64,000 nt of DNA, taken from assembly GCA_028277945.1 (NCBI GenBank), contig JANQFH010000021.1, positions 1 through 64,000 of the forward strand. Reading direction: 5' to 3'. The translations under genes were made by a program, and so were the position numbers. Positions 7,457 through 16,874 of this stretch are shown piece by piece. Position 1 is the first letter of the stretch. Each line of letters starts with the position of its first letter. The notes under the pieces were generated by a model, which was given only the letters and a program-made list of their open reading frames with translations, did no database searches and was not told the DNA's origin. This DNA is from Oligoflexia bacterium. Lineage in GTDB: Bacteria > Bdellovibrionota_G > JANQFH01.

Positions 7457-8848
7457 TTAAGCCAAAAACGGCGGTTTTTCCCGGGGTAGGACCACGGGTT
7501 GGACGAACTCACGCACCAACGCTTTGGTTTCAGCAAGTGCAAAGGTATGGAGTAGGGCGGTGATTTTCTCCTGCAGCTTCTCTATTAAGGCAGCTTTAAC
7601 ATCGCTATCAAGATCCCAGAATTTCTTTTTGAAGGGACCAAAGCAAGCTTTGCGAGTGGCGTAAAGAAACTGCTCCTCAGTAATGCCTTCACGCCATAGG
7701 GCTCGATGGCTGTCTTTGAGGTAGCCGTGTATCTCTTGGCGCAATTCCTCTGGCAGATGTGGTGAATCGAGAATGCAGTCCTGGAGATTTGAGGTGGCAT
7801 GCGCTTCGAGTACCTGCATGGTTGGTAGTTGTTTCAGTGACTGCTCCGTCAAGGTGGATATCTCATGGAGCACTACACCGCCAAGCCTGTACTGCCGTAT
7901 GGCAAGATCGTTGAGGGTTTCAATTGTTTTTGCATCTGCTTGCACATGGACGACACGGCCATCGGGAAGTGGTCTGCTCCCTTCGGTAATGCCGGCATGA
8001 ATGCCAACTTTGACAATGCCGTCTAAATGAACGCCTTGCCGTTTCAGACTGGTAAAGTAACCGTCTAACAGCACCTCCAACTCTTCCTCAATGGTCTGTG
8101 TGCCTTCAAGAACCGTTGTCCTGCCGCCCATGGCAACGACGATCTCCTTGGGTTGCAGTTCACGAATATAGGCAGTCATGTTGGCGAGCTCCTCAAAGCA
8201 ATCTCTGAGTTTCTCCGCCAGGGTCTGGCGCGAGCTCTGAACAAGTCGTGATGTATCGACATCAATATTGTAAAAGCCGCTGTCGATTAACTCTTTGATG
8301 TGGTTACGGACCGTGGTTCTCTCTTCGGTGGCATTCTTCAGGTAGTTTTTGCCATTGAAACGAAAGCGACCGGCCTGCAGAAAAACTGGCCCACTATAAC
8401 TCTCTTTGATGGCAGCGGCGAGCACGCAGCAGACAAACTCACTCGGGCTTTGATCCGTAATGGCAGCCTCATCCACACCGTATTCAAACAGCGTTGCAGT
8501 ACAATCCAATGTCTTTAAGGTGCGGAAAACAGCTCTCGCAGTATCGTAGGTGAGGCCACGGATGTTGAGGGCCAAAAGCGTTTTTGACGTATAGTCTTCT
8601 TGGCTACGAGCTTGGTAGAGGTTTTGTATGGAGCTCGGTACCGCACCAAGGTAGAGAGCGGCGGCATGGACAACCCACTTGGAAACTTCACGGATGCGCA
8701 AATCGGTGTTGAACAGCGCATTGTAAACCAAGGTATCGATGAGTTGCCGACGCAGCTGTTCACCGTGTAGCACGGTGACTTCTTCGCTGCCGAGGCGAAT
8801 TATCCCTTCTAAACTAGCGAGTAGGTCTTCACGACTCTGATAGAGCAT
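7457..8848 (-). CDS. class II aldolase-family homologue with an apparently lost metal site
   Basis: A 463-residue protein that follows, along its length, the long class II fructose-bisphosphate aldolase family as I remember it: YSGPVFLQAGRFRFNGKNYL, GFYNIDVDTSRLV, LTAYIRELQP-like MTAYIRELQPKEIVVAMGG, LPDGRVVHVQADAKTI and the C-terminal KACFGPFKKKFWDL. In active members the first motif reads QGDHFQ and supplies the catalytic Asp and a zinc-binding His. Here it is QAGRFR, so both are gone. A second His (TSHGG region) appears to be Glu; the third is kept (VVLHEIST). It is therefore probably not an aldolase, and its present role is unknown. Start is ATG 8848 with GGAGG 7 bases upstream; the in-frame TTG at 8866 lies before that site. 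It is convergent with the dus gene. Confidence 0.7.
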   Translation of the reverse strand: MLYQSREDLLASLEGIIRLGSEEVTVLHGEQLRRQLIDTLVYNALFNTDLRIREVSKWVVHAAALYLGAVPSSIQNLYQARSQEDYTSKTLLALNIRGLTYDTARAVFRTLKTLDCTATLFEYGVDEAAITDQSPSEFVCCVLAAAIKESYSGPVFLQAGRFRFNGKNYLKNATEERTTVRNHIKELIDSGFYNIDVDTSRLVQSSRQTLAEKLRDCFEELANMTAYIRELQPKEIVVAMGGRTTVLEGTQTIEEELEVLLDGYFTSLKRQGVHLDGIVKVGIHAGITEGSRPLPDGRVVHVQADAKTIETLNDLAIRQYRLGGVVLHEISTLTEQSLKQLPTMQVLEAHATSNLQDCILDSPHLPEELRQEIHGYLKDSHRALWREGITEEQFLYATRKACFGPFKKKFWDLDSDVKAALIEKLQEKITALLHTFALAETKALVREFVQPVVLPREKPPFLA

Positions 8849-9009
8849 CCTCTGCCTCCAAATCAATAAGGCAGGCTAGCATGAGAGTGTTTTGCTGACA
8901 ACTACCGGTAGAACACCAAGCCTAGGGATTTTCGCCTTGATTTTCATGGGTTACTATCTGCGACCGACGTTCGACAGGGGTCTTGATTTTGGTTATGCGA
9001 TGTGTCAAT

Positions 9010-10935
9010 ATGCGCCGCATGCAGCGCAGAATGATCATTCGCTTGCTTGTCATTGCCAGCCTTCTACTGGTTGGCTGCAGCGCTAAAAAGGAGGACGCTA
9101 CAGATACCGGGCAGGGTGGTGCTACCACTCCAGCAACTGCCGATTTGGTACCACCCCAATCGGCGAGAATAGACCTAGCGAAGTTGCTCCGGGGTCTTAA
9201 GGGCGAGTGGGTTATACTCTTACGTCAAAGCTGTGATAGCTTTTGTAGCTGTTTTCTTGGTGTCCTCAATACTGTTGAGCAAAATCACATTCTTCAGACT
9301 CGGACTCAGGCGGAGCTCTATGAGCTTGCTCTGAAGAAGCTTATAGAGCGGTATCGGTTTGATGGAAATCCACAGGAGCCAGCAAAACTCGCCGATGACT
9401 TTACACTGCAGCAAACAGCATTTGATGCTCAATGCGCTGGGTTCGAACAGGTGGTCAGAGCCACGACCTCAGCGGTAACCCCTAGCAACGATCATCATCG
9501 TCTCGTTTACCAACAGGCACTCGAGGTGTTGATGCCTCAGCTGGACGTCGGCTCATCTTATAGTTTTGAAAAGGCAACAGCCAAGGAGTATGGTTTTGGT
9601 TTGGAGTTTGCGTACCGCACCAGTTACGCTTTTGGCGCACACCTACCATATCTGGAGGTCATTTGGGTTGCTGACTGTTCGCCCTTTCGCAACCAAGCCG
9701 GTGAGCTAGATACGGTGGTTCCTGGAACTCGCATTACTAAGATTAACGATAGACTCGTAAGCGACTTCACTCTTGATGACGACGCAACACCTAACCCAGG
9801 AGAGGAAGATCTGCGTCTTGATAACCAGCTTTACTTTTCTGCAGCGAAGAAGGTGAAGTTCACAGTTGTTGGAGGGAACGAGGAGGCTGGCTCCGGGAAG
9901 GATCTTACCCATGAGGCGGTCAAATGTCCCAAAAGAACTCTTGTGCCCGTAAATTTGGACGACGAACTTGGCATCATTTACATAAAGATCCGTGACTTTT
10001 TACAAGGTGATTTGGATCAGCGGTTCTTTGACACGTTGACGACATTGGGTACAAGTGGCAAGAGCGTTGGCGCCTATATACTTGATCTGCGTGGTAATCC
10101 AGGTGGGCGTTTGGATGTTGCTCGAAATATGCTCTCGGCCTTTATTGATGAGGGTGAGTTGTTTTACCGTTTTCCTGGAGCAGAGATCTCTGCGGAAGAT
10201 TTACAAGCACTTGCCGAGGTGAGGAAGCTTTCAAAGGAGGAGCTCGAGCAACGTTCAGCAGAAGAGAGACGCATGCAGCCAGAGATCTATAGAGCCGAGC
10301 AGGTCGGCTTTATTAGTCGCAGACCGGTCTTTACGATGATTGATGACCATACCGCCAGCATTGCTGAGACCTTTGCCGCCGCCTTAACCGGACGTGGTGC
10401 AACCATCGGTAATACAAGTACAGGAAAGGGCATAGGGCAACGGCTCTTCCAGATTGTTGCAGGTAATAATGTGTATGCGCTGGAAGGTCATCTGGTTGTT
10501 TCCGCATTTCGTGTCTTACCAGCATTGGGCCGAGGTATACATGTTGCTGGTCTCGGTAGCGAGGAAGGTGAAGAGGACGGTTATATTGATATCTATGTTG
10601 AAGAGCCTAAATTGGACGATCGGCGTCAAGATTGGCAAGAGAAAGAGCTTGAAAAGAAGGCAGAGACGGCACCACCATTTCACCGCAGGTTAGGCAAGTT
10701 TTCCTACAGAGAGTATGAAGACGAAGACTACACCTTGCCAGGCCCATTAATGAACCTTGACTTTGGCTTTACGCCAACCAAAAAGAGCTATTATCTAAAC
10801 AGCGCGGCACTGCAGCAGACAAAAGAATCCATCGAAACCGCGCCTGCAGACACCTGTGCCGATGCCGTTGACTATACCCTGTGTATGACGCAGAGAGCGG
10901 TGACAGTTTACTTGCGTTCGCTTGAGAGTAGCTGA
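9010..10935 (+). CDS. S41 (C-terminal processing protease-like) lipoprotein
   Basis: A 641-residue predicted lipoprotein: basic start MRRMQRRMIIR, hydrophobic core and lipobox LLVGC with Cys 23 as the lipidated residue. A PDZ-like segment (PGTRITKINDRLV) precedes a peptidase S41 core with ILDLRGNPGG, then DDHTASIAETFAAAL near residue 450, where the Ser corresponds to the nucleophile of SASAAE-type motifs, and STGKGIGQ, where Lys can be the general base. The catalytic pair thus looks intact. It probably cleaves proteins in the periplasm. No clear Shine-Dalgarno sequence is seen; ATG 9010 is chosen because it gives a normal signal peptide, and 8995, 9019 or 9031 are alternatives. A 30-40-residue acidic tail follows the protease core. 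Confidence 0.78.
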   Translation: MRRMQRRMIIRLLVIASLLLVGCSAKKEDATDTGQGGATTPATADLVPPQSARIDLAKLLRGLKGEWVILLRQSCDSFCSCFLGVLNTVEQNHILQTRTQAELYELALKKLIERYRFDGNPQEPAKLADDFTLQQTAFDAQCAGFEQVVRATTSAVTPSNDHHRLVYQQALEVLMPQLDVGSSYSFEKATAKEYGFGLEFAYRTSYAFGAHLPYLEVIWVADCSPFRNQAGELDTVVPGTRITKINDRLVSDFTLDDDATPNPGEEDLRLDNQLYFSAAKKVKFTVVGGNEEAGSGKDLTHEAVKCPKRTLVPVNLDDELGIIYIKIRDFLQGDLDQRFFDTLTTLGTSGKSVGAYILDLRGNPGGRLDVARNMLSAFIDEGELFYRFPGAEISAEDLQALAEVRKLSKEELEQRSAEERRMQPEIYRAEQVGFISRRPVFTMIDDHTASIAETFAAALTGRGATIGNTSTGKGIGQRLFQIVAGNNVYALEGHLVVSAFRVLPALGRGIHVAGLGSEEGEEDGYIDIYVEEPKLDDRRQDWQEKELEKKAETAPPFHRRLGKFSYREYEDEDYTLPGPLMNLDFGFTPTKKSYYLNSAALQQTKESIETAPADTCADAVDYTLCMTQRAVTVYLRSLESS

Positions 10936-10954
10936 TAGGCTAACGCCGCGGTTA

Positions 10955-10983
10955 TTGACCTAGTAGCTAAGTACCTGTATTAT
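10955..10983 (+). promoter_or_regulatory. promoter of the FHA/sigma-54 activator gene
   Basis: TTGACC (10955-10960), a 17-base spacer and TATTAT (10978-10983). The ATG is 11 bases further on, which leaves a predicted 5' leader of only about four bases. No Shine-Dalgarno sequence is present. Confidence 0.5.
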
Positions 10984-10994
10984 CTAAGTATATT

Positions 10995-12347
10995 ATGCCT
11001 AAAGAGAGCTCCAAAGCGAAGGCAACGCAGATTCTCACGCGTGACGATGGCGCCAAGGTGTTGTCGCTCGAGGATCTGCGGCTGGTGGTCAGCGACGGCC
11101 CCGCCAAGGATCAGGAGCTTGCCCTCAATCGCGATAAGGTCTGCATTGGCAGTGACAAGCGTAACGATTTGGTGATCCCCGATGATACGGTCTCACGCCA
11201 CCACTGTGAGTTGCAGAAGTTCGGCGATAGCTTTCTTCTCAAAGATTTGGATAGTACTAATGGCACTCGCTTAGATGGCACGAGTGTACGTGAAGCCTTT
11301 GTCACGCCGGGTGCGGTTATCGAGATTGGCGGCACCTCCATTAAGGTGATGAGCCGTAGCCAGCAGTTTGCGGTTGAGCCATCGGAGAAAACCGAGTTTG
11401 GCCAGCTCAAGGGCAAGAGCGTGAAGATTCGTGAGGTCTTCTCGATTCTCGATCGCGTTGCACCCACTGACGCCACGGTTTTGATTCAAGGGGAGACCGG
11501 AACAGGTAAAGAGTTGGTGGCTCGAGCGATCCATCAGTTCAGCCACCGTGCGCAAGAAGCCTTTGTCGTCTTTGATTGCAGCGCTGTATCGCCCAACCTG
11601 ATTGAGAGCGAACTCTTTGGCCATGTCAAAGGCTCTTTTACCGGCGCGATTGCCGATCGCCGCGGCGCCTTTGAGGCTGCTCACCGCGGTACGCTCTTTC
11701 TCGATGAAATCGGTGAGCTCACCGAGGAGTTACAGCCAAAGCTACTGCGAGCCATCGAACACAAAGAGATCCGTCGTGTAGGAAGCGAACAGGCTCTGCG
11801 CGTTGACGTGCGCTTGCTTGCGGCAACCAATCGCAATCTTGCCGAAGAGGTCAAGGCGGGAAACTTTCGCGAAGATCTCTTCTTCCGACTCTCCGTGATT
11901 CCTGTGCAGATGCCAGCCCTGCGTCAACGCAAAGAAGACGTTGCCATGCTCATGGAACACTTTCTCAATGAGGTCGTCAGTAAGAGCAAGATGGAACATA
12001 AAGTGAAGGGTGTGAATAAGAAGGCCATGGAGCTGCTCATGGAACACTCATGGCCGGGCAATGTGCGCGAGCTGCGTAATGTTATCGAGGGCGCTGTGGC
12101 CATGTCATCGGGTGGCAAGCTTGAGCCAAAAGACTTCATATTTTTTGCTCGTGGTGATGGTGCCGGGCAAGCTCAGGCACAGCAGGGTGAAGGTCTCATC
12201 GGCCAGTCGCTAGAAGAGATCGAGAAAACCGTTATTGAAGGCACCCTACGCTCGCACCGTGGTAACAAGATGGCAACTGCAAAGACTCTGGGTATTGCCT
12301 ATTCAACGTTATATGAGAAGCTCAAGAAGTACGGAATAGAGAGCTAG
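10995..12347 (+). CDS. FHA-domain sigma-54-dependent transcriptional activator
   Basis: A 450-residue protein. Residues about 30-100 form a forkhead-associated domain ([32 protein letters not shown]), which binds phosphothreonine peptides. An AAA+ sigma-54 interaction domain follows, with Walker A GETGTGKE near 165, GSFTGA near 213 (GAFTGA in most family members), Walker [12 protein letters not shown] and an R-finger region (REDLFFRL). The end is a Fis-type helix-turn-helix ([20 protein letters not shown]). It would open sigma-54 promoters in response to a Ser/Thr kinase signal rather than a receiver-domain phosphate. No kinase gene is in the window. Its 3' end overlaps the convergent transglutaminase gene by 26 bases. 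Confidence 0.92.
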   Translation: MPKESSKAKATQILTRDDGAKVLSLEDLRLVVSDGPAKDQELALNRDKVCIGSDKRNDLVIPDDTVSRHHCELQKFGDSFLLKDLDSTNGTRLDGTSVREAFVTPGAVIEIGGTSIKVMSRSQQFAVEPSEKTEFGQLKGKSVKIREVFSILDRVAPTDATVLIQGETGTGKELVARAIHQFSHRAQEAFVVFDCSAVSPNLIESELFGHVKGSFTGAIADRRGAFEAAHRGTLFLDEIGELTEELQPKLLRAIEHKEIRRVGSEQALRVDVRLLAATNRNLAEEVKAGNFREDLFFRLSVIPVQMPALRQRKEDVAMLMEHFLNEVVSKSKMEHKVKGVNKKAMELLMEHSWPGNVRELRNVIEGAVAMSSGGKLEPKDFIFFARGDGAGQAQAQQGEGLIGQSLEEIEKTVIEGTLRSHRGNKMATAKTLGIAYSTLYEKLKKYGIES

Positions 12348-14583
12348 CCCTGTTTTTTGGCACCTTTGCTAATTTTCTCAAACAGTGATCGATGGTCTCT
12401 CTATCTCTCTCAGTTAGACTCTGGCCACCATAACGACATTTGTAATAAGAACGGATCAATGCCGTGCCATCATCTCTGAGATCAGGATAGCGGTCTTCGA
12501 CCTTGCGGTTAAATTCAAGCGGTGTTTGCTGTGGTTTTTTTACTACGCCTTTTGATTTGAGCAGATCGAGATAGTGCTGATAGAAGATAAAGTGCCTATC
12601 TTTCTGGTAGCGAGTGTTCTTTCCTCGCACTCGTTGGATCAGCTGCCAGACAACGTAGCCTGCCACGCCAATGCCGCCTATTCCCAAAAGGAAAATCAAA
12701 ACTAGACTTTTCAAGGAAGTTTCTCGGTTAGCAGCAGCACTGCTGCGTAGCTTAGCGAGGAGGGACCCCAAAAAGCCCTGTTTTGATCCAAGACGCTTGA
12801 GCCAACCAAATGAGGAGATCGATCGTTCCCACAAACCCGTGGCAATGCGATATTGCATTTTCAGACTGTAACCAACAATGTATTTGAACCAACGCATCTC
12901 AATATACTCATAGTACTTGCGCAGGCCCGCAAATGAGAGTTCCTTAAAATCACGGGCCGTGTTGTCTGGAGGAGTTGGGTCAAAACGTTGCCAACCATAG
13001 GTGGGAAAAAAGACTTCAATCCAAGTGTGGGCGTGACGTTGGCGTACGGCAATATACTGCCCATACTCGTTCCAGTCGCCACCACGAAATCCGGCAACCA
13101 GGCGTGCAGGCACATTCACTGCACGCAGCAACAGCACCGCTGCTGTGGCAAAGTACTCACAGTGGCCTCTACGGTTGATGAACAAAAACTCCTCTATTGG
13201 GTTGTCTTTATAGGCTGGTACTTCAAGGGTGTAGCGGTAGTTTTCTATTAAATGGTTGGTGATCGCAGCGGCGCGGTCATAGTTGTTGTCGACCCCAGCA
13301 ACAATTTGTTCTGCGAGTGTGAAAAATCGTGGCGAGAGATTCTCTGGCAACTGCAAGTACGTTTGCGGACTGTCATGGTCCACAAAGGTCGTCTGTCGAT
13401 CACCACGCAATGCTTTGGCTGCGACCTGAGTTAAGTCAGACTGACCGGAGTATATGCGATCCTTCACTAGGTTTGTTTTGAAGTAGAGGGCATCAAACGG
13501 ATCAGTAAAAATCGCCAGGTTTGAACGCAGTGTCTTTTCCATCCTAAGCTTATCCCAGGCCAACTCGATCACTTTATCAGCCGCAAAGATCACCTTGGTT
13601 GGTAGTGCCTCGAGCAGAACCCTGTACCTGAATATATCGTCTTGATCTCTCTCGCGGATACGTACCCGGTTACTGGCACCCTTCATGGGCAACGTCTCTC
13701 TTGCGTTGGAGCTGCGTTGCCACTCCTTGTCACGATACTCGTCGTAGGCAAAGCCCCGCCAATAGAGGCGATCAAGAGAAAAGGATGGGTTTGTACGCGT
13801 TTCCACACGCATCACGATAGCACTGTTGGTTTTGATTTGACCAAAGGTGCTCAAATCTACCTTGTCTGAAAATCCCGAGACCATGTCGCGACTTTTTATC
13901 TGTTTAAACAGAAATCCAAAACTAACGCGCGGGAACGCAAAGAAAACGCTCATCGTGCAGATGAGCAAGAGGATACTCACTGTTGAGGTGGCGAAAAAAA
14001 ACCTTGAGGTGGCAATGTCTCTTGAGTGCATGATGGAGTCCACTCGCCTCTGCCCTCGTTTAGCCTCCTTGCTACTGCTTTGCCGTCCACTAGCTTCATC
14101 ATCACCCAGATAGGCTTGTTCCAACTGTGCTTTAAGGTTGTAGAGGGTAAATCCCCATGGGAAGAGAATGATGAACAGCAGAAACGGGATAATAAAGAGC
14201 AGGCTTGCCGTGAGGAGCGTAGAAAGCGTCAAGTGGGTAAAAGTCAGAATGTACATCTGGAAGTAGTCGCGATTTCTCTTTTTGTAGAGCAGCTTCAGAA
14301 TCTGCAGGTATATCGTAAAGTAGATGACCGCAGCCACGAGGTCTTCGCCAAAGATGAAGGTGTAGAGAAAGAAGTAGAAAAACAGTAAGAGGGTTATGGC
14401 ATTGATGAGTGGCAATGGAACACGTTCAAATAGTTTTCGAGTCTTGTCATACTCGGCCAGTAGAATCGCCAGTAGCGGTAAAAGGATGATAGGTAGGCTC
14501 AGAAATCCAGCTACATAGAGAGAGAAGAAGCCAAGAAAGACGAGAATGTAGTTGTTAAGACGAAATGTCTGTAGAAAATTCAA
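12322..14583 (-). CDS. TgpA-like membrane transglutaminase (DUF3488/DUF4129)
   Basis: A 753-residue protein: about six membrane helices in the first 220 residues (DUF3488/TgpA N-terminal region), a periplasmic transglutaminase-like domain, another membrane helix near residue 640 (LIFLLGIGGIGVAGYVVWQL) and a cytoplasmic DUF4129-like tail. The catalytic triad is visible: Cys in RRGHCEYFATAAVLL near 473, His in RQRHAHTWIEVFF near 516 and Asp in WQRFDPTPP near 533. The gene is third in a MoxR-DUF58-transglutaminase operon, overlapping the DUF58 gene by 4 bases. Such triads are widespread and are thought to act in envelope protein maturation or modification. It overlaps the convergent sigma-54 activator gene by 26 bases. 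Confidence 0.88.
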   Translation of the reverse strand: MNFLQTFRLNNYILVFLGFFSLYVAGFLSLPIILLPLLAILLAEYDKTRKLFERVPLPLINAITLLLFFYFFLYTFIFGEDLVAAVIYFTIYLQILKLLYKKRNRDYFQMYILTFTHLTLSTLLTASLLFIIPFLLFIILFPWGFTLYNLKAQLEQAYLGDDEASGRQSSSKEAKRGQRRVDSIMHSRDIATSRFFFATSTVSILLLICTMSVFFAFPRVSFGFLFKQIKSRDMVSGFSDKVDLSTFGQIKTNSAIVMRVETRTNPSFSLDRLYWRGFAYDEYRDKEWQRSSNARETLPMKGASNRVRIRERDQDDIFRYRVLLEALPTKVIFAADKVIELAWDKLRMEKTLRSNLAIFTDPFDALYFKTNLVKDRIYSGQSDLTQVAAKALRGDRQTTFVDHDSPQTYLQLPENLSPRFFTLAEQIVAGVDNNYDRAAAITNHLIENYRYTLEVPAYKDNPIEEFLFINRRGHCEYFATAAVLLLRAVNVPARLVAGFRGGDWNEYGQYIAVRQRHAHTWIEVFFPTYGWQRFDPTPPDNTARDFKELSFAGLRKYYEYIEMRWFKYIVGYSLKMQYRIATGLWERSISSFGWLKRLGSKQGFLGSLLAKLRSSAAANRETSLKSLVLIFLLGIGGIGVAGYVVWQLIQRVRGKNTRYQKDRHFIFYQHYLDLLKSKGVVKKPQQTPLEFNRKVEDRYPDLRDDGTALIRSYYKCRYGGQSLTERDRETIDHCLRKLAKVPKNRASSLFRTS

Positions 14584-15677
14584 GCTGCTGCCTCAATCGT
14601 ATCCATTGGCACAAGCATGTCGTAGCGGGCACCAATAGAACTTGGATTGCTGAGCTCACTGACCCCGACTATCGTGCCACTCTCCTGTGTCTGGGTTTTG
14701 CCAATTGCCAACTGTGACAGGCCTTGCTTGGAGTCAAACAGAGCCAGGGCACTGAGAAAAAAGTCAATGTAACCCATGCCAAGTGGCTCCAGATGACGGC
14801 CGTTGATCCAGAGACCGACCTGTCGGTTCTGTTCAATGAAGTACATCAGCAGCGATGCAACCAAGGAAACCACGGCCTCGCGCTTTTCTTTTGCTGCGGC
14901 TTCCGCAGGTGGGTTTTCCGCAACGATGAGATGCAAGGTGATTTTGGATTTCTTCTCCTGTTCAAACTCCTTGGTAACCCACTTGCCAAGTTTGGCAAAA
15001 GAGCGCCAATGCATACGACGTATATCATCACCGTATTGGAATTCACGCACACCGTAGGGGTTTACACCAATGCCTCTCTTGCCTGAGAGGTACTCTCCGT
15101 GCAGGTAGGTTGTGGCCAACTGCTCAACAGCCGTTCGCTTGAGCTGCGGATAGATGAGCCTATTTCCAGCTGGCGGTATGGGAATAAATTTTTGAATCAG
15201 CCCGAAGGGATAGGCCGTGTGTACGATAAAGCGAGGTGGTGGCTGCATGCCCCTTGCGAGAAAACGATGATAGTGAACAAAGTGTTGTTTGCTACCAGCA
15301 GGAATTTTAAAGAGAAAGTGGCTCGTTGTTGGTGCATTCTTCTTTTCTGCAGCAGTACTGAGGACAATGGCATAGCTTGGCAGACGTCGCTTGTGGTTTT
15401 GCACTTCCACTTTGATGGGGTTGTCGGTAACGGCATAAAGTCGCGGTGAGAAGATGAGGTTCACAGAGAGGCCGTGCAGCGAGCTCGTGGAGAGAATTCC
15501 GTTGATGAGCAACATACTCAGAAGGGTGCCAAAGATAAGATAGAGCAGGTTGTTGCCGGTGTTAAGACCCGCAAAACCGAGGCCGATGGTCAGTAGAATA
15601 AAGGCCCACCCTGACTTTGTGATACGAATGTTGCGAATTCTTTTGCGGTTGGTCAGAAACGGCTCTGCCGGCTTCAC
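14580..15677 (-). CDS. DUF58-domain membrane protein
   Basis: A 365-residue protein with two hydrophobic helices near the N-terminus (SGWAFILLTIGLGFAGL, then NLLYLIFGTLLSMLLINGIL) and a DUF58 domain, a von Willebrand A-like fold. The family signature is read as VREFQYGDDIRRMHWRSFAK, followed by KEFEQEKK. It overlaps both the MoxR gene upstream and the transglutaminase gene downstream by 4 bases, so the three are translationally coupled. DUF58 proteins are usual partners of MoxR ATPases; the exact activity is not known. Confidence 0.88.
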   Translation of the reverse strand: MKPAEPFLTNRKRIRNIRITKSGWAFILLTIGLGFAGLNTGNNLLYLIFGTLLSMLLINGILSTSSLHGLSVNLIFSPRLYAVTDNPIKVEVQNHKRRLPSYAIVLSTAAEKKNAPTTSHFLFKIPAGSKQHFVHYHRFLARGMQPPPRFIVHTAYPFGLIQKFIPIPPAGNRLIYPQLKRTAVEQLATTYLHGEYLSGKRGIGVNPYGVREFQYGDDIRRMHWRSFAKLGKWVTKEFEQEKKSKITLHLIVAENPPAEAAAKEKREAVVSLVASLLMYFIEQNRQVGLWINGRHLEPLGMGYIDFFLSALALFDSKQGLSQLAIGKTQTQESGTIVGVSELSNPSSIGARYDMLVPMDTIEAAA

Positions 15678-16675
15678 CGCGGAACCTCAATTTCAGAGAG
15701 GATCCTATCGAGGAGCAGCTCAGCCGTCCGCCGGTGTTCACTGTGAGGGAGGCTGTTACGGAACGAGGCGCGGACAATAATTCGATGAGCTAGGACGCTA
15801 GTGACTAGCTGTTTGATATCGTCAGGAATACAGTAGTCTCTACCGTGTAAGAGAGCCCAGGCCTGTGCTGCTCGGTGTAGCATGAGAGAGCCACGTGTGC
15901 TGACGCCCAGTTCGATCTCCTCTGCCTTTCTGGTTGCTGTGGAAATTTCTAAAATGTATTTCCTAAGACTCTCGTCAACCTGTACCAAGTCTACAGCACT
16001 TTGGATTTCAAGAATTCGCTCGGGACTGCATACGGGATCTAGGGAGAGCTCAAGCCGTCCAACAGCAGGGTTCTGCAAAACTGCCATCTCATACTCATGA
16101 TCTGGATAACCAACCTCAATACGCATCATAAAACGGTCCAACTGTGACTCAGGCAGAGGGTAGGTGCCATGGTGTTCGATAGGGTTTTGCGTAGCAATAA
16201 CCATAAAAGGCTTAGGTAATACGTGGACCTGTCGGTCGACAGAGATCTTGCCATCCTGCATGGCTTCGAGCATACAAGACTGAGTTTTTGGCGTGGTGCG
16301 GTTGATTTCGTCGGCAAGCACGACATTGGCAAAAATCGGTCCCTGTTTGAATTCGAAGCGCTGTAACTGTTGGTCAAAAATTGGCACACCAATGACATCC
16401 GAAGGTAAGAGATCGCTGGTGAACTGGATTCGCTGGTGCTGCCCACCAATGGATTTAGCCAGGGCAACGGCCATGGTTGTTTTACCAACCCCTGGAACAT
16501 CTTCGATCAACATATGACCAGCGCCGATCAGTGTGGTAACAAGAAAATGGATGCACTCTTGTTTGCCGTAAACAGCTTTGCCGATGTTGTCTGCAAGTTT
16601 GTTGAGATCAGCTTGAATGGACTCGACATCAATTTTCTGCGGTGACGTTGTGGCTGAGGCGGATGGCAGCGGCAT
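15674..16675 (-). CDS. MoxR-family AAA+ ATPase
   Basis: A 333-residue MoxR/RavA-type ATPase with Walker A EDVPGVGKTTMAVALAKS near 63, Walker B VLADEINRTTPKTQSCMLEA near 122, sensor 1 VIATQNPIEHHGTYPLPESQ and the C-terminal lid domain. These ATPases act as chaperones that load cofactors or remodel a partner complex. Here the partners are surely the DUF58 and transglutaminase proteins encoded directly downstream with 4-base overlaps. An AGGGAG Shine-Dalgarno sequence lies before ATG 16675. Confidence 0.92.
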   Translation of the reverse strand: MPLPSASATTSPQKIDVESIQADLNKLADNIGKAVYGKQECIHFLVTTLIGAGHMLIEDVPGVGKTTMAVALAKSIGGQHQRIQFTSDLLPSDVIGVPIFDQQLQRFEFKQGPIFANVVLADEINRTTPKTQSCMLEAMQDGKISVDRQVHVLPKPFMVIATQNPIEHHGTYPLPESQLDRFMMRIEVGYPDHEYEMAVLQNPAVGRLELSLDPVCSPERILEIQSAVDLVQVDESLRKYILEISTATRKAEEIELGVSTRGSLMLHRAAQAWALLHGRDYCIPDDIKQLVTSVLAHRIIVRASFRNSLPHSEHRRTAELLLDRILSEIEVPR

Positions 16676-16874
16676 CGGTACTCCCTAGGTTAAATTCTTA
16701 TTTTTCCTTCTTTGCTGTTTGAATGCAAGCGCAGTGGTGGTCGTGGCGTGACTGCCGCACTGAGGCAGGTGTGGGGCAATCAGCCGTGTCGAAGTCAGGA
16801 AATTAGTTTAATAATTTTAGATAGTTATACAAAAAAGATAGGAATAGATCTTGCAACTGCAATGACCAAGAGCC

